Assembly (NCBI GenBank): GCA_023807065.1
Contig: JAJJLU010003726.1
Span: 1-35,098 of the forward strand
Source: Isotricha intestinalis
Lineage: Eukaryota > Ciliophora > Litostomatea > Vestibuliferida > Isotrichidae
Direction of reading: 5' to 3'
DNA: 35,098 nucleotides
Shown here: piece after piece, positions 9,322 to 18,018 of the stretch
Position numbering within the stretch: position 1 is the stretch's first letter
How the letters are laid out: each line of letters opens with the position of its first letter
Position numbers and translations under genes: made by a program
The notes under the pieces: generated by a model
Told to the model about the DNA's origin: nothing
What the model saw: only the letters and a program-made list of their open reading frames with translations
The model's database searches: none

Positions 9322-10052
9322 ATGGATGAAATTAATAATGATAATACCGATATTTACGATAAAGAATTTATTTCATTAATAATAGGTAAATATTAATTTT
9401 ATTTTTAGAGATTGAAAAACAATCATCGAATTTAAATAAATATGATAAACTACGAGTTAAAATTTGGTGTAAAAAATTATGTCAATTAACAAATAATATT
9501 GAATGGAAAAAAAATAGAAATCTTCACGCAATATGTATTTTAGATTGTATATTAAATAATCATTTTGATCCACCTTATAATAAATTTCCTTCTGAAGGTT
9601 CAATTCCTTTAATAAATAAAACTTTAGTGAAATCAAAATTAAGTAAAAAATTTTTTCTAAATACAAATGTATTAATTGAAAATATAAAAGAAGTTGATAA
9701 AAAAATTATAGAAGAAAAAGAACAAATCGAAAAGAATAATGTTATAAATAAATTTAATCATAAAATTAAACCACAAAAAGAATATAAAAAGAAAAATTTT
9801 ATAAATCATAAAAATGTTACTTTAATGAAGAAAATATTAAATAATAATTTATTTAAAGTCAAAAAAAATAATAAACCTTTAACAGAAGAACAAAAGTTAA
9901 AATTAGAAGTATCAAAATTAAAACAAATTTTAGTTCAAAAAGAAAATGACATAATTAAAACAAAAGAAGATATTTCGAAATTAGAAAATAAAAGAGATGA
10001 ATTACAAAAAACTTTAGCTATATTTTTACAAATGGGAAATAAATTTTCATAA
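9322..10052 (+). CDS. DUF4485-like coiled-coil protein, two exons
   Basis: The gene starts at ATG 9322, is interrupted by a 23-nt intron (9386-9408, phase 1), and ends with TAA at 10050-10052. The spliced product has 235 residues. Residues about 15-105 resemble the DUF4485 domain found in centrosomal or ciliary coiled-coil proteins: LRVKIWCKKL, then W-K-K-N-R-N-L-H-A and I-L-D-C-I-L, then P-P-Y-N-K-F-P-S-E-G-S-I-P-L. The second half is basic, with a coiled coil at about 185-230 (LKLEVSKLKQILVQKENDI and following). Without splicing only an internal GTG-started frame would be seen, which would drop the conserved domain. The domain call rests on pattern memory and is moderate. A centrosome or basal-body role is inferred from the family. 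Confidence 0.72.
9386..9408 (+). other. Spliceosomal intron, 23 nt
   Basis: It begins GTAAAT and ends TTTTTAG, is T-rich before the acceptor, and splits a codon after its first base (G|AG = Glu). Removing it joins the ATG exon to the DUF4485-like frame. Retention gives a TAA three codons into the intron. Confidence 0.85.
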
Positions 10053-11291
10053 TATATTATAATATAAAATTCATTTAAAAAAATAAAACCTTACTTACTA
10101 TTTAATAATAAACAGATTTATTTATATTTAGATTTTAACTCTTGAACAAATATATAATAAAATGACTTTCATTAATTAGACTTTAATTATTGTTACCATA
10201 ATTTTAGTATATTGTTTTTTTTAAAAGAATTTTCTGGGTTCTTCATCAAAAAGAAAAATAAGATAGTTTTCTAAAATATTAATTTTTTCCTTATTTTCAA
10301 TTTAAAACATATTTAGAATAACCTAATTGATTCCCTAAATAATAACATATATTTTTTTCTTCTTCTAAAATAATATTTTGTGTAGAAATATTTTACTATT
10401 ATCATTAGATAGTGAATTTAGTTTTTTTGTAGCAATTTCTTCAATACTTAAAATGTAAATTTATTATTTTGAAAAGATACAAATAATCCTTTAAATTAAT
10501 CATATTTTTATAATCTTATTTTCTCATAAAATAATATAGGATTTAACCTAAAATTATTAATACGAGTGATAAATTATATTTATTTTTTTTTTTTATTAAT
10601 CCATTATTTTCATAATTTCTTCAATTGAACAGAATTTTCATTTCAATTTATTAATTTAAAGAACCTTCTACCTCAACTTCCATATTTTTATGCTTAATTT
10701 ATTCTAACAAATATCTTTCTCAATTCAGCTCCTTTGATTGTCTCAAAAAAAGGTTAGAAAGAGGCAATTCTTTCAAATAAAGTTCTATAATTAATAGAGA
10801 TTTTCCTGAAATAAAACAATTGGAGAAAATTTTTCTAATAACTTTAAATTTAATACTATTTCCTTTTTTATCAAATATTAATAAAGCGTTTTTTTTTGAA
10901 ATATTCAATAAATAAAATTATCAAATCCTTTTTTTATACATGGATATTCACCTTTTTTTCTTTGTTTTATATTTATAATTTCTTTTATTGTCTTATTTCT
11001 TAGTATAAAATTCAATTGTTGTTAATAACAAGTTCCTTCAATAAAATTTTCTTTCATTTTTGGAGAGCAATATCTCATTTGTAAGTTGTTTTTGGTTTTT
11101 TAATGCTTTGAATATGATTTAATTTATTTACTTTTTATTTTTTTTATTTTAAATTAAATAAGTTTTATTGTTTTATATAATTTTTTACTATAAATAAAAA
11201 CAATATAATTTTTTAATACCATACATAAAAACATTAAATACCTTATAATTATTTTTATTGTTACACAGAAATTATTAATAATTAAAGTAAA
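10053..11291. other. AT-rich intergenic region holding a gene relic
   Basis: There is no intact gene in these 1.2 kb. The minus strand contains a frame-broken coding-like region, listed separately. The rest has no recognised feature. Confidence 0.6.
10221..11095 (-). pseudogene. Probable decayed gene, minus strand
   Basis: Several adjacent coding-like blocks follow one another in different frames. From about 11095 leftwards a frame with one TAA encodes QMRYCSPKMKENFIEGTCY and then GEYPCIKKGFDNF. A shifted frame (10720-10908, 62 codons, no ATG) contains GKSLLIIELYLKELPLSNLF and then hits TGA. Further on are SIEEIATKKLNSLSNDNSK, then CYYLGNQLGYSKY, then INILENYLIFLFDEEPRKFF ending at TAA 10221-10223. 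The blocks have G-starting codons and residues (C, P, G, W-poor but D/E-rich) not expected from random AT-rich DNA. At least three frameshifts and several stops are needed. I do not recognise the parent family. Exons of an intron-rich gene are an alternative, but matching GT-AG boundaries were not found. Confidence 0.45.
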
Positions 11292-12134
11292 ATGACTTCA
11301 AGTAATTTTTGTGGAAATATTATTTTTATATGTAATTTCAAAGAGGATATTTCGAAGATATTCAATTTTTTTACAAATCAAAAAAAAATTCAATTAATAA
11401 TTAACCAATGTTCTGATACATCTATTAAATTTTTAGACTCAAAAAACTATGATGAAATAGGATGTGAATCTCAATTAATTATAAAAAACAATCTTTTTAT
11501 AAAAACTAAAACAATAAGTAATTATAATTCTGAAAGATATAAAACATATTCTCAAAAATTAAAAATCAATAATTATGAAGATGAATCTTTAGAATTTCAA
11601 AATATTAATTATTTTTTTCATTCCAATACAAATGATAATTCAACAATTTTAATTGTTGAAAATAACTTTTCTTTTAAAAATCAAAATTCAGAAAAACTCA
11701 TTCATTTCTTTTATGAAGAATTTTGTAAAAACATAAAAGAATATAATAAAATATATTCAAGGAGTCAAATTATTATAGATAGTAATATCATAATGAGACC
11801 TTTTGAAACATTAAAAAAGAATATTAATATTTTAATTAATATATTTTCTAAATTCTATGTTTTAACTCAAAAAAACGAAAATGAAAAAATAAATGATTTT
11901 CGCATTGTAAAGGAAATACAAATATTAAATGAAGAATTAGAAATTTATTTACTTAATAATGGAAATAAAATTAGAATATCAATTATATCTTTATCTGAAA
12001 TTTCATGTTTTATTCAAATAATGGAAAAATTTGAGTTTATATTCAACGGAAAAATTATTACTAAAGTTTCAAAATTAAATCAAAAAATTTTGAAACAAAT
12101 TAAAGAATATTTCGAACATTCTATTTCCTTATAA
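11292..12134 (+). CDS. Unassigned 280-residue protein, possibly START/SRPBCC-like
   Basis: The ATG is at 11292-11294 and the stop is TAA; it is a single exon. The protein has mixed alpha/beta character with alternating hydrophobic strands (GNIIFICNF at 7-15, SQLIIKNNLFIKTKTI at about 60-75, STILIVENNF at about 116-125). An amphipathic helix follows (EKLIHFFYEEFCKNIKEY), then a second alpha/beta half from about residue 160. A long strand ending in VENNF followed by a C-terminal helix resembles the order of START/SRPBCC lipid-binding folds, so the protein may be one or two such domains. This is a weak structural impression rather than a motif match. No signal peptide, TM segment or catalytic motif is visible. 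Function unknown. Confidence 0.65.
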   Translation: MTSSNFCGNIIFICNFKEDISKIFNFFTNQKKIQLIINQCSDTSIKFLDSKNYDEIGCESQLIIKNNLFIKTKTISNYNSERYKTYSQKLKINNYEDESLEFQNINYFFHSNTNDNSTILIVENNFSFKNQNSEKLIHFFYEEFCKNIKEYNKIYSRSQIIIDSNIIMRPFETLKKNINILINIFSKFYVLTQKNENEKINDFRIVKEIQILNEELEIYLLNNGNKIRISIISLSEISCFIQIMEKFEFIFNGKIITKVSKLNQKILKQIKEYFEHSISL

Positions 12135-12835
12135 ATAAATAATAAAAGAAATTAATTATAAAAATATAACATATAAATTTTAAGGTATTAGTATAGATAG
12201 AGTTTCAAAAATAAATAGTGAAGTAAATCAATAGTGAATATTTATTTAATATAGAATTGAATTAAAAAAGAGAAGATTTAATTTTAACATAATAAAGCAT
12301 TTATTTTTTTATGCTTTATTTGATCCAATCATATAATGTAACAATATATCAATAAAACAATATAAATAAAAAACTAAAATAAAAAAACATAAATAAAATT
12401 TAATAATATCTATAAAAAAACCCAAAAAATTTCTTAAAGTTTTTTACTTTATATGTTAATATTATTTGAATAAATCTCATGAAGTTGTAATCCATAAATT
12501 TATCATATAAAAATCAAAAACAACTTTATTATTTAGTCAATTTTTTAAGATGAAAAAGTAGATTTGTCATATTTGAGTTATCATATAAATATTTATATTA
12601 TATTTTATATTTGCCTAATTTACAGTAAAGCTTTGTTTCTTCTTACCATTATATTTAAATCTTTTATTTATTAATAATATATTAAATTAATTTCAATCTT
12701 AAGTCCTTCTTTTTTGAGAAAGATTCAGGGTTTACATGAAATAAATTATTTATTTCTCTCTTTGTTATTTTTATTTTTGAAACAATTGTTTTTTTATATT
12801 ATTTAGGTAATTATTATTTTAATAGTTGAAAAAAA
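12135..12835. other. AT-rich intergenic stretch, 0.7 kb
   Basis: No gene seen. It contains the perfect inverted repeat at 12291-12320, listed separately. A T-rich tract just upstream of 12836 precedes the next start codon. Confidence 0.6.
12291..12320. repeat. Perfect 10-bp inverted repeat with 10-nt loop
   Basis: The left arm AATAAAGCAT (12291-12300) and right arm ATGCTTTATT (12311-12320) are exact reverse complements around a T-rich loop. It lies about 160 bp downstream of the 280-residue gene. It could form a hairpin in RNA or DNA. AATAAA-like polyadenylation context is possible but not demonstrable. Confidence 0.7.
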
Positions 12836-13537
12836 ATGTTTAATGAAAATGATTATATTATTGAAGAAGTTAATGATGATGATAATAATCAAATACATAA
12901 CAGTCATAGAACATCAAATGTATCTGAACAATATAAAAGAATTATTAATCAATTATCAAATGAAAATAATATGCTTAAAAGTATTCTTGAAGAAAAAATG
13001 AAAATTATTGAAATTTTTCAAAAAGTTACAATCGAAGCAAAAGATAAAATAGATTTATTAATTAACGAAAATAAAAAATTAATCGATGAAAATAATAGAT
13101 TTAAAGAAAATATGAAATTAATTGAAAAAGAAAAAAAGGAAGAATTAAAAAATTTAAATTTTAAATTACAAAATGAATTAAATTTACTTAAAGAAGAATT
13201 AAATACAATCCAAAATTATTATAATAATCAATTAAAAAAAAAAGAAAATTACATAAATAATTTAAAGAATAATCTTCAAAGTGTCGAAGCCCAATATCAA
13301 CAAACTTTAAATTCAACACTAAATAATTTAAGTAATAATTTCGCATCAAGAAATAATAGAGCTTTAAGTAGTAGTCATTCAAAAAGTATTTTACTTGATA
13401 ACAGAGAAGAAAAATATTCTTTTTATAGTAATTTTAATATAAAACCTTTATCAAATTTAGATAATTTTAATAATTATAATCAAAGGAGTAATACCAATAT
13501 TTTAAATACTAGTCCAAGAAATACAAATTTTAATTAA
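12836..13537 (+). CDS. Coiled-coil protein, unassigned
   Basis: This is a 233-residue protein with an ATG at 12836-12838 after a run of A. It has an acidic N-terminus (about 1-25, with D-D-D-N-N). A long coiled coil follows from about residue 30 to 175, with repeated heptad-like L/I spacing (KLIDENNRFKENMKLIEKEK and following), and then a Ser/Asn-rich tail of about 60 residues that is probably disordered. There is no enzyme motif, signal peptide or TM segment. A structural or scaffold role, for example at the cytoskeleton, is plausible but only inferred from the architecture. The SAM-domain gene follows on the same strand after 121 bp; no overlap or shared transcript signal is visible. Confidence 0.72.
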   Translation: MFNENDYIIEEVNDDDNNQIHNSHRTSNVSEQYKRIINQLSNENNMLKSILEEKMKIIEIFQKVTIEAKDKIDLLINENKKLIDENNRFKENMKLIEKEKKEELKNLNFKLQNELNLLKEELNTIQNYYNNQLKKKENYINNLKNNLQSVEAQYQQTLNSTLNNLSNNFASRNNRALSSSHSKSILLDNREEKYSFYSNFNIKPLSNLDNFNNYNQRSNTNILNTSPRNTNFN

Positions 13538-13658
13538 ATAAATGAAATATGAATATTCAAATTTTATAATATTATTCTAATACTAATATTAATATTTTTA
13601 ATTAATAATTTTAAAATTAATAAATTAAAAATTAAAATTAAATTTAATAATTGACTTT

Positions 13659-14903
13659 ATGTCTAATCAAACTTTGAAAAATAAGTTATTCAATATAAAA
13701 AATTTAAGAATTTTAGAAGAAGAAAAACCTAGAGTTAATAATAAAATTCCAGAATCTGAACTAAAAAAATACTCTTTCACTTCTCAATCTCATAATAAAA
13801 TTAATAAAAAAATAACAAGTTTAGATTTACCTCAATATAATACTTCTGAAAGACCAAAACGATTGTCTACAATTAATTCTCAATCAAATAATTACTATTC
13901 TTTTACTGATACCAATTCTTTTTTTGATTTGAATAATAATGTAAAAAAGAATAAAAGTAATAAAAACTCAAAAAATAAATGTTGTTTAAATAATTTAGTC
14001 AATAAAAATCATAATATTAATGAAAATATTTTAGAAATTGTTTTTAACAATTTAGGAATTGATAAAATTTATTTAGAAAAAATGTATACTAATAAAGTAG
14101 ATTTTAGTGATTTATTATTATTAACAAAAGATGATTTAAAAGAAATGAATATTCCAATTGGTCCAAGAAATAGAATTTTAAATTTTATTTTAAATTTTTC
14201 AATTTATAAAGAAACTTTAAAAATAGAAAAAAATGATATAAACGTTATAAAAAATTATTTTAATAAATCAATTTTTATATCAAATAAAATAAAAGATTAT
14301 ATTAATTCACCAACAATAAATATAAAAACAAAATACAATAATAATTTTTCCACTAATCTTGATAATAGTATTTTAATCAAGCAAGAAATAAAAAATTATT
14401 TAAATAATAATCCACATAATATAACAGTTAATTTAAATAAAGCCTTGAAAAAATCAAAAAGTCCTTTTTATAAAAATAAGAAAAATATAAATTCTAATAT
14501 AACAAATAAATCAAATTACAATGATGAATATAAACGACATTTAACAACAAATTCTTATTTAGAAAATAATAATTTTAGAATAGACTTAAGTAAAGAAGAT
14601 AAATACAATAATAAATATAAACCTAATTCTAAAATAAAGTATTTTTCTGGGACAAATTATAATAAAAACACAAAACAATTTATAATATATGATTATAAAA
14701 ATAGTAAAAGTAATCATTGTAATAAGGATAAAAAGCAAATAAAAGATAAAAAAAAAATTAAAAGATCTCTTTATTCATTTTCTGATGAAGGATTAGATTT
14801 ATTAAATAAAATGAAAGAAAATTTAAATGCTCAATTAAACAACTTCACTCAAACAATAGGAGAAAAAAAACATTTACTCAAATTTCTAGAACCCAACAAG
14901 TAA
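13659..14903 (+). CDS. SAM-domain protein with Asn-rich flanks
   Basis: This is a 414-residue protein starting at ATG 13659-13661. A sterile alpha motif domain occupies about residues 120-185. It has NLGIDKIYLEKM, F-S-D-L-L-L-L-T-K-D-D-L-K-E-M (149-163), and I-P-I-G-P-R-N-R-I-L (165-174), the typical last helix of SAM domains that read 'DLKELGI-x-IGPRxRIL'. The flanks are basic and Asn/Lys/Ser-rich, probably unstructured, and the C-terminus (about 375-410) may form a helix. SAM domains mediate protein-protein oligomerisation or RNA binding; neither partner nor ligand can be deduced here. Calmodulin begins only 120 bp downstream on the same strand. Assignment of the domain is confident; the protein's role is unknown. 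Confidence 0.82.
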   Translation: MSNQTLKNKLFNIKNLRILEEEKPRVNNKIPESELKKYSFTSQSHNKINKKITSLDLPQYNTSERPKRLSTINSQSNNYYSFTDTNSFFDLNNNVKKNKSNKNSKNKCCLNNLVNKNHNINENILEIVFNNLGIDKIYLEKMYTNKVDFSDLLLLTKDDLKEMNIPIGPRNRILNFILNFSIYKETLKIEKNDINVIKNYFNKSIFISNKIKDYINSPTINIKTKYNNNFSTNLDNSILIKQEIKNYLNNNPHNITVNLNKALKKSKSPFYKNKKNINSNITNKSNYNDEYKRHLTTNSYLENNNFRIDLSKEDKYNNKYKPNSKIKYFSGTNYNKNTKQFIIYDYKNSKSNHCNKDKKQIKDKKKIKRSLYSFSDEGLDLLNKMKENLNAQLNNFTQTIGEKKHLLKFLEPNK

Positions 14904-15023
14904 AATAAAAGTGATATAAAAAAAAGAAAAATAAAAAAATATAAATAAATAAATAATATAAATAAAAGCATAAATAAAAAAATATATAATAAAATTTCCA
15001 AAAACTCCTTTAAAAAAAAATAA

Positions 15024-15473
15024 ATGGTAGAAAACCTCACAGATGAAAAAATAATGGAATTTAAAGCAGCTTTTGAATTATTTGATAAAGATAGAAATGG
15101 TCATATAACATCAAAAGAATTAGGAACAGTAATGCGTGGATTAGGTCAAAATCCAACTGAAGAAGAATTAAAACAAATGATAAGAGAAGTTGATTTAGAT
15201 GGAAATGGAACTATAGATTTTAAAGAATTTTTATGTTTAATGGTTAAAAAAATGAAAGATACAGATACTGATGAAGAATTATTAGAAGCTTTTAAAGTTT
15301 TTGATAGAGATGGTAATGGATTTATTACTAGCCATGAATTAAGACATATTATGAATAATCTAGGAGAAGGGTTAACTCCTGAAGAAATTGAAGAAATGGT
15401 TAAAGAAGCTGATCAAGATAATGATGGACAAATTGATTATGATGAATTTGTTAAAATGATGATGAGTAAATAA
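15024..15473 (+). CDS. Calmodulin
   Basis: It is 149 residues long, the canonical calmodulin length, with an ATG at 15024-15026 and a TAA stop. Four EF-hand loops are intact at residues 21-32 ([12 protein letters not shown]), 57-68 ([12 protein letters not shown]), 94-105 ([12 protein letters not shown]) and 130-141 ([12 protein letters not shown]), each with Glu at position 12. The linker [16 protein letters not shown] matches the central helix of calmodulin, and the end, EFVKMMMSK, is close to the usual terminus. It is more diverged than a textbook calmodulin (for example [17 protein letters not shown]) but clearly not centrin, which has a longer N-terminus. It acts as a soluble Ca2+ sensor for many targets. 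The correct natural C-terminus at TAA is good evidence that TAA is a real stop codon in this genome. Confidence 0.95.
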   Translation: MVENLTDEKIMEFKAAFELFDKDRNGHITSKELGTVMRGLGQNPTEEELKQMIREVDLDGNGTIDFKEFLCLMVKKMKDTDTDEELLEAFKVFDRDGNGFITSHELRHIMNNLGEGLTPEEIEEMVKEADQDNDGQIDYDEFVKMMMSK

Positions 15474-15783
15474 ATATATAAATTTTTTTTTTTAAATTTT
15501 TTATTCTTTTTTTTTTTTTGAAGTTTTTTTATTTATAGTTTTTTAATAGAGGATTGATATACATATTTTTAATAAATATTCTTATATTTTTTGTGGTTAA
15601 GATAATATACATTTAAATATTAAATTTTATTGTCTTTAAAGTTTTTAAATAAATTTAATAAAGATTCATAAATATTTTCAAATTAATACCTTTTACAACT
15701 TAAATTTTTTTCTTTTCATTTATTAAAAAATAATTATGGATTTTTTTCAATAAATCATAATTAAAAAATATAAACATAAAAAA
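15474..15783. other. Convergent intergenic gap, 310 bp
   Basis: This is the gap between calmodulin (plus) and a minus-strand coiled-coil gene. It starts with T homopolymer tracts, and no gene or repeat is seen. Both genes must end their transcripts in this space. Confidence 0.6.
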
Positions 15784-16530
15784 TTATTTAAGGTTATTTC
15801 CAAGAATTGATAATTTATTAACTAATTCATCTAATTGGTTATTATATTTTTCTTGACTTATTTTTGTTTCATTAATTAATTCATTAATATCTTTTTCTAG
15901 ATTTTTAACTTGTTTAACTTCATTACTATTATCTTTATTTCTTTTAAAATTATTATTCTTTAAATTATTATAATCTATCTCATCAAAATTATTATTTACA
16001 TTATCATCCTCATTTAAAGCGTTTTCTTCCTTCACAAGATTTTTTTTTAAAATTTCATTTTCATCTTTGTATTTTTTTAATTTTTGATAACAATTTTCCA
16101 TCAAATCCTGAAATTGATTAATTAAAGTATCTCTTTCTTGGATTAATTTTTCTAAATTTTCTCCTTGAGAATAATTATTATAATTAATATTCCTAGATAT
16201 ATTTCTAAATCCAATTGGTTCTCCTATAATGTTATTGTTATTGTTATTAATAATATTGATATTATTATTATATCCTTGATTATTTTGAAATTGATAATTA
16301 AGATTATTACAAGGTTCATTATAAATGAAAGAACATGCCATTGAAGGATTTAATGATCTATTATATTCTCTGGCTCTATGCTTCAAATTTGAAAATTCAT
16401 ATTGCATCACAGGTAAAGTTTGATTTAATCCATGATATATATTTAAATAATCATTTTCAGTATTTCTTCCTAAAGGTATATTTCTCAATTTAATATTTAA
16501 TCTTGAAGGTGTAGATTCATAATATTCCAT
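15784..16530 (-). CDS. Coiled-coil protein with Asn-rich centre
   Basis: This 248-residue protein starts at ATG 16528-16530. The N-terminal 70 residues look conserved rather than low-complexity (STPSRLNIKLRNIPLGR, then HGLNQTLPVMQYEFSNLKHR, then SLNPSMACSFIYNEPC). An Asn-rich linker includes a poly-Asn/Ile run encoded by short AAT/ATT repeats (about residues 85-105). The C-terminal half (about 125-248) is predicted coiled coil, ending NELVNKLSILGNNL-like. No enzyme or membrane motif is seen. The N-terminal segment is the part most likely to identify a family by search. Function unknown; a cytoskeletal or centrosomal role would be guesswork. Confidence 0.72.
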   Translation of the reverse strand: MEYYESTPSRLNIKLRNIPLGRNTENDYLNIYHGLNQTLPVMQYEFSNLKHRAREYNRSLNPSMACSFIYNEPCNNLNYQFQNNQGYNNNINIINNNNNNIIGEPIGFRNISRNINYNNYSQGENLEKLIQERDTLINQFQDLMENCYQKLKKYKDENEILKKNLVKEENALNEDDNVNNNFDEIDYNNLKNNNFKRNKDNSNEVKQVKNLEKDINELINETKISQEKYNNQLDELVNKLSILGNNLK

Positions 16531-17283
16531 TAAAAAATTATTAATTATAAATACATGAATGAAAAATAATAAATTTAATTAAAAATATAATGTCTAAAAA
16601 CGGAAATTATGTAATATCACTAGTTAAAAATTGATGAAATAAAAATAACACTAACAAAAATCTTTAAAGTTACTTCCCTAAAGAATGTTTAAATAACTTA
16701 AAAGATACAATTACTCTAATAAATAACAAATAAAATTATTTATAGGAAAGAAATATTAAAAGTATGTATAAACTATGTGAAAGATATACCCAAAAGGAAT
16801 AAAAATAAAAATTAGGAATATATAATAAATATGTATAAGATAGAATAGAAAAAAATTGAGAATAGGAATCATTTGTTTTTATAATTTAATTTTTGAAGAT
16901 ATTATTTGTTGTTATCATGGAAAAAGAAATAAATGAAGAGAAAGATAATATTATTTATAATATGTTTTTTAGTTCTAAACTATATAATTTATGGAATTGG
17001 GAAAAGATATATACTTAAAATTCATTCATATTTTGATTATCTTCAACATTTGATTTATTGTTTAAGAAATTATATTATTATAAGTAAATATATAATAATG
17101 CTTTTTAACATTTGATTTTTAATGAAAATTCAATTTAAATAAGATTTATTCAAAATAAAAATATTATCTAATTGTAACGCTTATTACAAAAATATAAATT
17201 AATTTAATTCTCTATTTTGTTTATAAATATATAAATTACTAATTTATTTTATATTTATTTTTATAAATAAACTGAACAAATAA
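16531..17283. other. AT-rich intergenic stretch, 0.75 kb, one doubtful small ORF
   Basis: The only candidate is a 33-codon frame at 16917-17018 (MEKEINEEKD start, with two Trp codons), overlapped by a hydrophobic 60-codon frame (16933-17115). Neither is convincing. A plus-strand frame over 16590-16890 is protein-like only if stops are read through, and its C content by codon position does not match the genes here. Confidence 0.5.
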
Positions 17284-17910
17284 ATGAAAAAAAATAAATT
17301 TTGTATTATTTTCTGTCATATAATAATTATAGTTGTATTTTGTTTTCTTTTTCTTTCAATAATTTATTCAAATATAAATATATATGACATCATTTTTAAC
17401 TATCGAAATATTTCAAAAATAAATAAATATCAATTTTTATGTTCATTCTTAATTTTAGAAATAATAGTTTCAATATTAAATATTTTATTTACCATTATTT
17501 TAGGTATGATTATTAATATAAAAATAAAAAATTACTATTTAAAGATTTTTCTTATTTTAATGATATTTGCTTTTATTATGAATTTGATTACTGTAATAAT
17601 TTTATTTTATCACTCTGATAAAGGAGATCAAGTTTTATATATAATTTCAATTTTAAAAGAAATTGTTTATTTAATTATCTTTATATTTTTCGCTATAATT
17701 CATATATATTACAAAAAACAAATTAAAAAAAATGAAAAAATAATTTTAAAGACAGATGATTTATCTGAAAAAATATATAAAGCTCTTGCAGTACAACAAC
17801 AAAAAATAATATCTCAAAAAAATGAAAATACTTTTGATATTTCTAGTATAACATTACCTTCTAATGATTATATTTCTTTAAATTCAGAAAAAATTATAAA
17901 TTTTAATTAA
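17284..17910 (+). CDS. Four-TM membrane protein, unassigned
   Basis: This is a 208-residue protein with an ATG at 17284-17286. Four hydrophobic segments lie at about residues 7-29, 51-77, 85-109 and 117-143. A short polar loop separates TM1 and TM2 and a very short one separates TM3 and TM4. A 65-residue hydrophilic tail follows, which by the positive-inside rule (KKQIKKNEK right after TM4) is cytosolic. The tail contains an amphipathic helix (LSEKIYKALAVQQQKI) and a Y-I-S-L tetrapeptide that fits an endocytic YxxPhi signal. The four-TM layout is compatible with many small membrane families, and the large-loop cysteines of tetraspanins are absent. No family is assigned. Confidence 0.7.
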   Translation: MKKNKFCIIFCHIIIIVVFCFLFLSIIYSNINIYDIIFNYRNISKINKYQFLCSFLILEIIVSILNILFTIILGMIINIKIKNYYLKIFLILMIFAFIMNLITVIILFYHSDKGDQVLYIISILKEIVYLIIFIFFAIIHIYYKKQIKKNEKIILKTDDLSEKIYKALAVQQQKIISQKNENTFDISSITLPSNDYISLNSEKIINFN

Positions 17911-18018
17911 ATTATTTACATTAAATTTCTGAAATGATATATTCCCTTTTAAATATATAAATAATATTAATATTAAATAATTTTCTATGAAAAACAAATT
18001 GTTAACTTATCAACTGTT

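Noticed and set aside
12180..12330. Coding-like plus-strand segment downstream of the 280-residue gene
   Set aside because: Several in-frame stops within 50 codons; not distinguishable from background. Only the inverted repeat was kept.
16590..16890. Plus-strand frame with ten stops but protein-like wording
   Set aside because: C is as frequent at third as at other codon positions, unlike the genes here, and G periodicity is not significant.
16933..17115. 60-codon hydrophobic ORF
   Set aside because: It is a hydrophobic translation of T/A-rich DNA overlapped by another short frame starting at 16917. No conserved feature was seen.
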